A stretch of 64,000 bases of DNA from positions 1,911,001-1,975,000 of the forward strand of contig NZ_CP139478.1 in the NCBI RefSeq assembly GCF_034259105.1, written 5' to 3'. Below the pieces are notes generated by a model. The model was not told where the DNA came from. It saw nothing but the letters and a program-made list of their open reading frames with translations, and ran no database searches. The position numbers and the translations under genes are program-made. Shown piece by piece: positions 55,337 to 63,183 of this stretch. The stretch's first letter is position 1. Every line of letters begins with the position of its first letter. The stretch is from Limosilactobacillus reuteri (GTDB lineage: Bacteria > Bacillota > Bacilli > Lactobacillales > Lactobacillaceae).

Positions 55337-55900
55337 ATGAATAAAGAACTTAAATCTCTGCTTTTCATCTCAACTGGCCTATTCCTTATTTTTGTTCTAA
55401 TTTTTAATCTTTATACATATAATGCTGCTAGATTTATTCCCCAAGCTAGCAAAACAAGTCAAATTCTTAACCAAAATCGACTTAGTGCCCCTAATATCTA
55501 CCGTTCCTCTGAAAATTGGGCATACCCTAAGATCGATAACGCTCCTATTGAATTGGTCGCCATCAAACAAGCAAAAAGAATTCTAGTTATTAACACAAAT
55601 AAGCGACAAGTTATTTACATCATCCACGCACAAATTAACTTACCAGCACAAAAAAATTCTTTTCGCTTACTTCATGCTCGGGGGCAGCAAATTTATCACA
55701 TTAATGGTTCCCAGCAAGCCATCGCTAAGAACTGGTTAGGAGTTAATGATGGGAACTACATTGAAACCCCCGTTACAGATATGAATAATCATCAGGTCCC
55801 ACGCAATCTACGAAAAGCACCCAAAATTGAAAACACTATCCAGGTGTCAACCCCCGATGCTAAATGGCTTCAAACTTTTTGCCTGAAAATACACCCTTAA
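55337..55900 (+). CDS. Membrane-anchored L,D-transpeptidase-like protein lacking the catalytic residues
   Basis: A 187-residue protein with an N-terminal anchor (residues ~7-27) and a domain that can be aligned with the intact L,D-transpeptidase at 56119-56775: SSENWAYPKI matches SSETVPYPDL, GNYIETPV matches GEYLFHSV, and IENTIQVSTPDAKW matches SHGCIRLSVPDAQW. In this alignment the catalytic His becomes Thr144, His of SHGC becomes Glu165, Cys becomes Thr167 and Arg becomes Gln169, so it cannot act as a transpeptidase. An IS30 element separates ATG 55337 from its original ribosome site; an in-frame ATG at 55295 inside the IS end could be used instead. It is followed by a 66-codon membrane gene. 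Confidence 0.7.
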   Translation: MNKELKSLLFISTGLFLIFVLIFNLYTYNAARFIPQASKTSQILNQNRLSAPNIYRSSENWAYPKIDNAPIELVAIKQAKRILVINTNKRQVIYIIHAQINLPAQKNSFRLLHARGQQIYHINGSQQAIAKNWLGVNDGNYIETPVTDMNNHQVPRNLRKAPKIENTIQVSTPDAKWLQTFCLKIHP

Positions 55901-55921
55901 TAGTTAAGGAGGACTATTAAT

Positions 55922-56122
55922 ATGATTTCACGCCTAAAATATGGACGGTTTTTTAATCGCTTACTTGGAAGTAATCTTATTTTGCTAATTATAATTAGCT
56001 TTTATAATCTTCTTACATACTTCATCCCATTAAGCCAAATTTCAATCACTCAAATAATTTTCTTCTTTCTAATAATTGATCTACTCTTGTCTATCTTTAA
56101 GATTTTAGCGCTACACAATTAG
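55922..56122 (+). CDS. Small membrane protein (66 residues)
   Basis: A 66-residue protein with two hydrophobic segments (SNLILLIIISFYNLLTYFI and IIFFFLIIDLLLSIFKILAL) and a basic N-terminus. A strong ribosome site (AAGGAGG) lies eight bases before ATG, 21 bases after the stop of the transpeptidase-like gene. Its stop overlaps the convergent transpeptidase gene by four bases. It is probably a partner of the upstream protein; unknown family. Confidence 0.65.
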   Translation: MISRLKYGRFFNRLLGSNLILLIIISFYNLLTYFIPLSQISITQIIFFFLIIDLLLSIFKILALHN

Positions 56123-56775
56123 CCGACAATCTCAATCTTAGTACCGACTGGCAAATTCTTTTCCATCCATTGTGCGTCCGGCACTGAAAGCCGAATACAC
56201 CCGTGAGAGCCCTGTGTTTTTCCAAGTTTAGCAGCTTCTTGTTCATTATATTTTCCATCTGCTTTAGTCGGAACACTATGAAACAAGTATTCTCCATGAT
56301 TCTTCCAAGAAACGTAGTAATTAGCTCCTTCTTTCAACGATTGATTAAAAAAGCTATCTCCTCGCTCTTGTTGAGCATAAAATGTTCCTGTCGGGGTCAC
56401 GCTTTTCAGCTTACCAGTTTTTGGATCCTTTTTATAAATTCCACCTGTGCTATACATTGTATAAATGACCTTTGAACCATCATACAAATATGTCCGATTA
56501 TTTTTTAAGTCAACTTTAATCCAAAGGTCCTTCACTTTATTCAAATCTGGATACGGAACTGTTTCCGAGGACTTATGCCAATCAATTGGGGTTCTCATAT
56601 GACTTTCACTATTATCGATTTCCTTTTCTTGTGTTGGCTTTTCTTTTACTTGCGATTCAACTACTGCTTTTTGGGGATGTGCATTTGAAGCAGCATGTAA
56701 TTCTGGACCAATTGCAATTATTGCTACTAATAAGCAAAATATTCCATAAATCCAATGCTTTACTCGTAAGTTCAA
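56119..56775 (-). CDS. L,D-transpeptidase (YkuD domain)
   Basis: A 218-residue protein with an N-terminal signal anchor (residues ~8-24), a Lys/Glu-rich linker (~30-60) and a YkuD domain (~85-218). Catalytic residues are intact: His166 in GEYLFHSV, and His191-Gly-Cys193 with Arg195 in GSHGCIRLS. It may make 3-3 cross-links or attach proteins or polymers to peptidoglycan. TTG 56775 is the start, with AGGAG eight bases upstream. It is convergent with the 66-residue gene, overlapping by four bases. Confidence 0.9.
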   Translation of the reverse strand: MNLRVKHWIYGIFCLLVAIIAIGPELHAASNAHPQKAVVESQVKEKPTQEKEIDNSESHMRTPIDWHKSSETVPYPDLNKVKDLWIKVDLKNNRTYLYDGSKVIYTMYSTGGIYKKDPKTGKLKSVTPTGTFYAQQERGDSFFNQSLKEGANYYVSWKNHGEYLFHSVPTKADGKYNEQEAAKLGKTQGSHGCIRLSVPDAQWMEKNLPVGTKIEIVG

Positions 56776-56865
56776 ATTAATTTCTCCTTTACAGATAATT
56801 CAAAACATCACTATTATAATTATAGGGAATTTTTTATTCAATATACTTTAAAAAAGGTGTACAAA

Positions 56866-56946
56866 ATGCGAGATAATCTTAAAGTTTCATACTTAACTGC
56901 TATCTTTTTCTTTATTGTTGCTATCATTTATGCAAATCTTGCGTAA
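56866..56946 (+). CDS. Tiny membrane peptide (26 residues)
   Basis: A 26-codon ORF with a polar start (MRDNLKVSY) and one hydrophobic span (TAIFFFIVAIIYANLA), behind AAAAGGTG. It is followed 19 bases later by another small membrane ORF. Size makes it uncertain, but the ribosome site and tandem position support it. Confidence 0.45.
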   Translation: MRDNLKVSYLTAIFFFIVAIIYANLA

Positions 56947-56965
56947 TAATCGTGAGGATTCTACT

Positions 56966-57121
56966 ATGACATCATTTTTTTCATTCATATCAAATATTTG
57001 GTCTTATACCATCAGTCATAAATGGTCAAAGGATATTTTACGAGCTAACATCCTTTTTATTCTTTTAGTTATTATTTATGATCTTTTTCACTTTTCATTA
57101 AAAAGGTGGATTATAGAATGA
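56966..57121 (+). CDS. Tiny membrane protein (51 residues)
   Basis: A 51-codon ORF with GTGAGGA before ATG 56966. It has a polar, aromatic head (MTSFFSFISNIWSYTISHKW), one span (ANILFILLVIIYDLFHF) and a basic tail (SLKRWIIE). An IS30 element begins at the last base of its stop codon, so the original C-terminus may differ by a few residues. Unknown family. Confidence 0.5.
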   Translation: MTSFFSFISNIWSYTISHKWSKDILRANILFILLVIIYDLFHFSLKRWIIE

Positions 57122-58367
57122 AGTTAGCCACCCAGTTGGTGGTAAATAAAAAACGCCATTCGGCGTGACATCAGGTATCATATTAAGTGAACCAAACCTA
57201 TATGAAAGGATGTCCGTCAAATGACGCACTTAAATGATACCATGTCTACTAGTTTATTGACTACTCATAAAAAGAATGCTCATCTTACTAAAGAAGAACG
57301 TGTGATGATTGCGACTTTAAAGTCGCAAGGACTTTCCAATCGCGCAATTGGTCGCCAATTAGGAGTTAATCATCAAACAATTAATAACGAGCTCAACCGT
57401 GGTACGGTCCGCCAACTTCGTCGTCAAAAATCTAATGGTAAGATTTACGAATATTCTTACTACATCTATAGTTATGAAGCTGGTCAGGCCACATATCTTG
57501 AACATCACCGCCATTCTGGTCGTCGTCGCTTATATTATTCTTCAAAGCAATTTTTACGATTAGCTGATCAGCTAATGCTTGGTGAGTTTGACGACCACCA
57601 TTACTCCCCACAAGCGGTTATTTATAAGGCTCGAGATTTAATGAATGATGGCACCCTGATCCCAAAGTCGGTTGTAACTTTATATCAATGGATTAATGAG
57701 GGTGTGCTTCGTACGTCCAATTTAGACCTCTTTGAAAAACCTAAACGTAAGCATCATCGAACTCATCCGCAAGCTAAAAGGTGCTTAGGGCCTAATATTG
57801 CTCAACGACCTCAAACTGCGGACCAACGGTCCGAAATTGGCCATTGGGAACTAGATACAGTTCAGGGACAGAAAAACGGTAATGACAGTGTTGTACTAGT
57901 AATGACTGATCGCCTTTCACGAGTTAATATCACAAGTAAAATTGCTGGTAAAACTGCGCATGCAGTAAATCAGTTCTTTATAAATTTACGCCAGAAAATG
58001 GGCACAGATGCTTACTATCGCATCTTTAAGACAATAACCTCTGACAACGGTTCAGAATTTAGTGAGTTAACACAAGTTCACGATCATGTTTTCTATGCTG
58101 ATCCGTATTCCCCTTGGGAACGTGGATCCAATGAGATCAATAACCGGTTTCTCCGCAAGGAGATTACCAAAGGTGAAGCTATAAATAACTATAGTAGTGC
58201 TCAGATCATAGCGACTAATGATTGGATGAATCACTATCCACGAGCTATGTTTAATGGACATTCGTCAATGGATATCTATCGTAAGGCCTTCTACCAAGAG
58301 ATATCACAGCTCCATCAACCAATAATCAATTGGTCAGTATTATTTATTTGAGTCCAGTGGCTAACTT
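57121..58367. mobile_element. IS30-family insertion sequence, type C
   Basis: A ~1247-bp element with perfect 11-bp tips AAGTTAGCCAC (57121-57131) and GTGGCTAACTT (58357-58367). The left end also holds the short palindromes CCACCCAGTTGGTGG and ACGCCATTCGGCGT. No clear target repeat is seen. It lies between tiny membrane-protein ORFs. Confidence 0.82.
57221..58351 (+). CDS. IS30-family transposase (type C)
   Basis: A 376-residue transposase, longer than the type A and B proteins. The HTH region KEERVMIATLKSQGLSNRAI is followed by GRQLGVNHQTINNEL. The DDE residues lie in GHWELDTVQG, TITSDNGSEF and ERGSNEINNRF. AAAGGATG lies upstream of ATG 57221; MSTSLL (57242) is an alternative start. Intact. 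Confidence 0.92.
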   Translation: MTHLNDTMSTSLLTTHKKNAHLTKEERVMIATLKSQGLSNRAIGRQLGVNHQTINNELNRGTVRQLRRQKSNGKIYEYSYYIYSYEAGQATYLEHHRHSGRRRLYYSSKQFLRLADQLMLGEFDDHHYSPQAVIYKARDLMNDGTLIPKSVVTLYQWINEGVLRTSNLDLFEKPKRKHHRTHPQAKRCLGPNIAQRPQTADQRSEIGHWELDTVQGQKNGNDSVVLVMTDRLSRVNITSKIAGKTAHAVNQFFINLRQKMGTDAYYRIFKTITSDNGSEFSELTQVHDHVFYADPYSPWERGSNEINNRFLRKEITKGEAINNYSSAQIIATNDWMNHYPRAMFNGHSSMDIYRKAFYQEISQLHQPIINWSVLFI

Positions 58368-58371
58368 ATTC

Positions 58372-58500
58372 TTGAAATTTAGGTTTTCATTAAAAATAAT
58401 TAGTTGGCGGATCTTTTTCAAAGTATTTCTGCTGTTAAATATTTGTTTGTTTTTTAAGTTTCTTTTAGATGGCATTGATCGCTATTTAAGAACACGGTAA
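58372..58500 (+). CDS. Small hydrophobic ORF beside the IS30 end
   Basis: A 42-codon frame from TTG 58372, starting FRFSLKIISWRIFFKVFLLL and ending DGIDRYLRTR, with one span and basic flanks like the small proteins at 55.9 and 57.0 kb. It has no ribosome site of its own since the IS30 end is directly upstream, so it is probably a fragment or a gene cut off from its start. The rest up to 58583 shows an ACACGG/CCGTGC inverted repeat and no gene. Confidence 0.35.
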   Translation: MKFRFSLKIISWRIFFKVFLLLNICLFFKFLLDGIDRYLRTR

Positions 58501-58583
58501 CTTTATAAATTCTTTATTGAGTTATTAATTTTCCGTGCTAAGATAGGAACGTAATTATTTATTTTCGATTTGAAGAAGGTACA

Positions 58584-59972
58584 ATGCATTCATATATTAA
58601 ATACTGGATAGCAGGAATAGGAGCATTATTAATTATAATGATTGCGGGGATGACTGTTCACCAGAAAAATCATTTCAATAAAAACGTAACCATCAATAAT
58701 GTTGCCGTTGGGGGATTAACAGCCAAGTAAGCTTTTGAGAAGGTAAAGGGGACCTCAGGAGTAACCAAGGTATACGTTGACAATAAGCTAGTTTACCAAA
58801 CTAAATCAATGAAGGCTAACTTTAGTAATAATGATGAACAAAAATTTAATCAAGCACTGAAAAAGCAGTTTACATTTTTCCCATCTCATAAAGCAACAAA
58901 CTTATCAATAAAGCCAGATAATTTTGATCAAGATTCGCTTAATATTGCTAAAAACAAATTAACTAACAAAGTACAGCAACTTAACACAGGTCGTAAAGCT
59001 CCCGTTGATGCTTACGCGGTCTACCAAAATGAGAAAGTTTCGATAGTTCCTGCAGTTAAGGGTAATAAATATGATTTACAAAATGCTGTTAATCAACTAA
59101 ATAATCAAGCAGGAAGTACTAAAATTAATATTACTTTACATAAGGAACAGCCAATTGCGGCAAATAGCAAAACCGTTAAGAACGAGGAAAAACAGTTAAA
59201 TAAGTTAAAAGGGAAGAAAGTTACTTACCTTGTTCAAAATGAAAAGTATAGTCTCACTACCAATCAAATTATTACCCGGGCAACTTATCAAAATGGCAAG
59301 TATCATTTCGACACTACGGCCTTAAATAAACAAGTAAAGAAAATCAATGAAAAACATGCAACTCTTGATAAACCATTTAAATTTAAAACTCATTCTGGAG
59401 CAGAAATTACCACTACAGCTAATGGTTCTTCCTATGGTTAAAAAATTAGCGAGAAAAAAGCTGGCAATTCATTAACTAAAGCAATTATCGATGGTCGCCA
59501 AGAAGTTGATGGGGAGCACGATATTGAAGGAAAAGGCTATGACACTGCTGGACTCGGCTACAATGTTACATCCAATAATGGTATCGGCGACACTTATGCT
59601 GAGGTTTCATTAGCTGACCAACGAGCTTATTTCTACAAAGATGGTAAATGTGTCCTTGAAACAGATATCGTTAGTGGAACTAATAATGAAGGCAACAAAA
59701 CGCCAAAGGGAGTCTGGTATATCATGTACCAACAAAGTCCTTCTGTTCTCCGTGGGCAAAATGACGATTGATCAAGTTATGCAAGTAAAGTTAATTATTG
59801 GTCACCGTTTACTTTAACAGGATGTGGCTTCCACGATGCAAGTTGGCGTCACAATTGGTCCAAGACTGCTTACCTAAACGATGGTTCGCACGGTTGTATT
59901 AATATGCAACCAAGCGTGGCTGGTCAAGCCTTCCATGATTTAAAGCAAAATGAACCTGTTATTATTTATTAA
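58584..59972 (+). pseudogene. L,D-transpeptidase with peptidoglycan-binding repeats, three in-frame stops
   Basis: 463 codons in one frame. Order: signal anchor (residues ~8-25), the start of a PG_binding_4-type region (VTINNVAVGGLTA), a long Lys/Asn-rich region, a second such region, and a C-terminal YkuD domain with DGSHGCINMQP (catalytic Cys present). Stops lie at TAA 58728, TAA 59439 and TGA 59769; the last replaces the Trp expected in NDDWSSY. The middle part (58809-59441) is open but could not make an active enzyme. Clear decay of a second L,D-transpeptidase. Confidence 0.88.
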
Positions 59973-59978
59973 TACTCT

Positions 59979-60016
59979 AAGAGGTTGGGAACCCCCAGCC
60001 TCTTCATTATTTTAAA
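59979..60016 (+). terminator. Terminator after the L,D-transpeptidase pseudogene
   Basis: AAGAGGTTGGG pairs with CCCAGCCTCTT (one G-C/T-G adjustment), followed by CATTATTTT. Confidence 0.65.
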
Positions 60017-60169
60017 AGAACACCTAACCAGACTGTGATGAAAAACTCGCAAGCTAGCTTACTTTTTATTCTCTTAATTAATATATACGTAAAAAATTCT
60101 CCTTTGCACCTCATAATTCTAAAATAGTGGTACAGTAAAAATGTATCTTAACCTTAGGAGGCTTAGATT

Positions 60170-60808
60170 ATGACTGATAAAATTGTTACTGCAGAAGAAA
60201 TGCGACATTACGATTCTTACACCATTAATACAATTGGTATCCCCTCCCTTGTGTTAATGGAACGGGCTGCTCTAGCCGTTCGCGATGAAATTTTACATGC
60301 TTTTCCGATCGCGCTAAAAGATGTGGTAGTAGTAGCTGGTAGTGGAAACAATGGCGGGGATGGAATAGCCATTGCACGCTTGCTTCATATTGCAGGTGTC
60401 CATGTAACAATCCTCAATATAGGTAATCCTAAGCATGCATCTGCTGAACATCAAACACAAGAAAAGATCGCGCACTATTATCAAATTCCTGAAACTTCTG
60501 ATCTCGCTGTCCTTAATAAGGCAACATTAATTGTCGATGCCATGTTTGGAATCGGAATCGATCGCGCAGTAAAAGGAGCTTATGCCGACGCGATTAATGC
60601 GATCAATAACACTGATGCGGTTGTCGTTGCAGTAGATATGCCATCAGGAGTTAATACTGATACTGGAGAAGTAATGGGGACTGCTGTCAAAGCTACCACA
60701 ACCGTAACTTTTGCCTATAATAAGGTCGGCTTAACCAAAAATGACGGAAAAGATTACGCAGGAAATGTTGTCGTTGCAAATGATATGGGAACCTATGCAA
60801 TAGACTGA
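60170..60808 (+). CDS. nnrE: NAD(P)H-hydrate epimerase
   Basis: A 212-residue YjeF N-terminal-domain protein that epimerises damaged NAD(P)H hydrates so that a dehydratase can repair them. Motifs are VAGSGNNGGDGIAIARLL, VDAMFGIGIDR and VAVDMPSGVNTDTGE. The fused C-terminal kinase/dehydratase domain found in some bacteria is absent, so the dehydratase must be elsewhere. ATTTAGGAGG-like sequence (TTAGGAGG) precedes ATG 60170. Confidence 0.92.
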   Translation: MTDKIVTAEEMRHYDSYTINTIGIPSLVLMERAALAVRDEILHAFPIALKDVVVVAGSGNNGGDGIAIARLLHIAGVHVTILNIGNPKHASAEHQTQEKIAHYYQIPETSDLAVLNKATLIVDAMFGIGIDRAVKGAYADAINAINNTDAVVVAVDMPSGVNTDTGEVMGTAVKATTTVTFAYNKVGLTKNDGKDYAGNVVVANDMGTYAID

Positions 60809-60911
60809 TTGGAATATTATTTACCGAGCCGTTTTACTATTAATCGCTGAATATTAAGATTATTATAATAAGTGACGAACGTTTCAGTGAACTAATTTGG
60901 AGGTAAATAAT

Positions 60912-61406
60912 ATGTCAGAGTTAACAACCAAATTATTTATAGATGTTAAAAATTTTGAAAAATACCAATCAATGTTAAAGTGCCAAGTACACATTGAAGA
61001 AGAACGTCATGGTGATTATTGCTTACCAGGTTTTCCTGATCGTCACAATTTCCACCGTCTTCTCCGGATTTTACGTAAACATGATGACGGTTTAACTAGC
61101 AAACAACTAATTTACGACTTCGATTACCGGCCAAGTGACCTTGAAGATGCTACCAAGGCATTAGTAACAAACAATTTGGCAACTACCACCCCAATTAACG
61201 AGGAAGACTATAAAATTCGACTTAACACTGAGGGTATCGAAGTTGCTGATAATTTGCTAAAGCGTCGTGACAAGATTGCTGAAGCTGCTTACCACACATT
61301 GAGTGAAAATGAACAACGAGAATTAGACCGGCTCGTAAATAAGCTAACTGAGGATTATGCGAACCGCGACGTAAATTACAACGCCCTTGGCAACATTTGC
61401 CGTTAA
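60912..61406 (+). CDS. MarR-like winged-helix regulator
   Basis: A 164-residue protein. Residues ~45-120 form a winged helix of MarR type (RHNFHRLLRILRKHDDGLTSKQLIYDFDYRPSDLEDATKALV), and the C-terminus is helical (DKIAEAAYHTLSENEQRELDRLVNKL), a common MarR dimerisation ending. ATG 60912 follows GGAGGTAA; an earlier in-frame codon overlaps that site. Target genes are unknown; it may act on nnrE or on itself. Confidence 0.75.
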   Translation: MSELTTKLFIDVKNFEKYQSMLKCQVHIEEERHGDYCLPGFPDRHNFHRLLRILRKHDDGLTSKQLIYDFDYRPSDLEDATKALVTNNLATTTPINEEDYKIRLNTEGIEVADNLLKRRDKIAEAAYHTLSENEQRELDRLVNKLTEDYANRDVNYNALGNICR

Positions 61407-61420
61407 AATAATATCCAATC

Positions 61421-61475
61421 AAAAAAAGCTGCGACTAAGAGAATTTGCTATGTTCTCTTAGCCGCTGCTTTTTTA
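61421..61475. terminator. Bidirectional terminator between the MarR-like gene and hisS
   Basis: AAAAAAGC and GCTTTTTT flank the arms CTAAGAGAA/TTCTCTTAG (with outer GCG/CGC). It ends both convergent units. Confidence 0.85.
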
Positions 61476-61526
61476 ATGGCATCAAGCCTTATCAGAAAGG
61501 CACTTTCCCGCTTGCGTTTATTTTAG

Positions 61527-62804
61527 TTATTTCAAATATTCTGCCGGATTTGCTACAAAATCGCTAACTTTAATAGTTGTTGCATCCTTAGTAGCAGCAT
61601 TCTTTAGTTGGAAAGTTCCTTCTTCAACTTCACGAGCACCAAACACTGCAAAGTACTTCGCGTTACGACGGAAAGCTTCTTTGATCTGCTTACCAACTTT
61701 TACCCCGCTGTAATCTTTGTCAGCCACAATTCCTTGCTGACGAATTTTACTGAGGACTTCAAATGCCATTTCATCTCCTTGCTGATCTGCACTAGCAAAG
61801 AAGACGTCTAATTGGTCTTGAGGAGCAAATACAGGATTTTCTTCTTGGAGTAAGAGCATTAATCGTTCAACACCCATTCCGAAGCCAATTCCACCTTCTT
61901 CAGGGCCACCAAGCTGGCTAATCAAACCATTATAACGGCCTCCTGCACAAACAGTCGTGTACCCACCACCAAATACTGGTGAGTCTGACATAATTTCAAA
62001 AATAGTATGGTTATAGTAATCTAGTCCCCGCACCATATTGGTATCAATTTCAAAATCAATTCCTAATTTATTTAATAAGGCCTGCACTTCGTCAAAGTAA
62101 GCTTGTGACTCTTCATCAAGGTAATCAAGAATTGATGGAGCTTCTGCAACAATCTTCTTATCACCTTCATCTTTACTATCAAGTACACGCAATGGATTCT
62201 TATATAAACGTTCTTGAGAGTCTTTACTCAATTCATCATAGTGAGGCTTTAAGTAGTTAATTAATGCTTCACGGTAGTCTTCACGAACTTTCTTATCCCC
62301 AAGAGTATTAATAACCAATTTAACATTTGGCACCCCAAACTTCTTAAAGAGAGCCATTGCCATTGAAATAACTTCCACATCAATCTGTGGTGACTCATTG
62401 TTTAATGCTTCAACCCCAATTTGGTGAAATTCACGTTGCCGCCCTGATTGTGGTCGTTCATACCGGAACATTGGCCCCATGTAATAAACTTTATAAGGTT
62501 TAGGATATTCTGGACCATAGAGCTTATTTTCTACGTAAGCCCGTACTACTCCAGCTGTTCCCTCTGGACGTAATGCAATATGCCGATCACCCTTATCATG
62601 GAAATCGTACATTTCTTTTTCAACAATATCTGAAGTATCGCCCACATTCCGTGAAAAAACATGGTAGTCTTCAAACATCGGTGTTCGAATTCCACGGTAT
62701 CCAAACTGTTTAAAAACTTCGCGCGCATTTTGTTCTACTTTTTCCCAAATGCTTGTAGTTCCTGGTAAGATATCTGCAGTTCCCTTTGGCTTTTGATAAT
62801 CCAT
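61527..62804 (-). CDS. hisS: Histidyl-tRNA synthetase
   Basis: A 425-residue class II aminoacyl-tRNA synthetase. Motif 1 lies around KVEQNAREVFKQFGYRGIRTP, motif 2 in FRYERPQSGRQREFHQIGVE, and the histidine-specific signatures are LDYYNHTIFEI and CAGGRYNGLISQLGG. The anticodon-binding domain is at ~325-425. ATG 62804 has AAAGGGGAAAC upstream. aspS, a usual partner, does not follow. Expression is under a T-box leader with a His specifier. Confidence 0.95.
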   Translation of the reverse strand: MDYQKPKGTADILPGTTSIWEKVEQNAREVFKQFGYRGIRTPMFEDYHVFSRNVGDTSDIVEKEMYDFHDKGDRHIALRPEGTAGVVRAYVENKLYGPEYPKPYKVYYMGPMFRYERPQSGRQREFHQIGVEALNNESPQIDVEVISMAMALFKKFGVPNVKLVINTLGDKKVREDYREALINYLKPHYDELSKDSQERLYKNPLRVLDSKDEGDKKIVAEAPSILDYLDEESQAYFDEVQALLNKLGIDFEIDTNMVRGLDYYNHTIFEIMSDSPVFGGGYTTVCAGGRYNGLISQLGGPEEGGIGFGMGVERLMLLLQEENPVFAPQDQLDVFFASADQQGDEMAFEVLSKIRQQGIVADKDYSGVKVGKQIKEAFRRNAKYFAVFGAREVEEGTFQLKNAATKDATTIKVSDFVANPAEYLK

Positions 62805-62835
62805 ATGTTTCCCCTTTCATTACGTATAAAAACAA

Positions 62836-63072
62836 AAGCCCTCTAAGACTTTAACAGCCTTAGAGGGCGATATTCATCACTGTTCCACCTCTATTTTACA
62901 GTAACCTCACAGTCACTGCCTCATGGAGTTGCGTTAACTCCTGATGATAACGGAATCACCGGAACAGACTACTAAAATTCATCCTTTCAGCTAGTAGAGG
63001 TGGATCATGTCTGCTCCCAGCTCTCAGCTCAACTGGGTCTCTGTCAATTACACAGGCACTTTGTTTCTACGT
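62836..63072 (-). promoter_or_regulatory. T-box leader, histidine specifier
   Basis: On the minus strand the lower stem GTAGA/TCTAC and upper stem (GTG-CTG with CAG-CAT) enclose a loop GATCCACC with codon CAC (His) at 63002-63000. The T-box core AGAGGTGGAACAGTG lies at 62892-62878. Terminator GCCCTCTAAG/CTTAGAGGGC is followed by TTTTGTTTTT. The core bulge is TGGA, not the TGGG expected for a tRNA with C73. Confidence 0.85.
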
Positions 63073-63183
63073 CAATGCTTTTATAATACATTAGTGATTT
63101 TACCATAGCTTATAGATTTTGGGTATCATTTATCCAAATTAGTATCTGTCAAGTTTTCATAGGTAGCCTTTAAATATACAGTT

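Noticed and set aside
63000..63060. SAM riboswitch before hisS, suggested by GAGCTGAGAGCTGGGAG-like sequence
   Set aside because: The stem I arrangement, CAC specifier and GGTGGAAC core fit a T-box, and no SAM-I core helices are seen.
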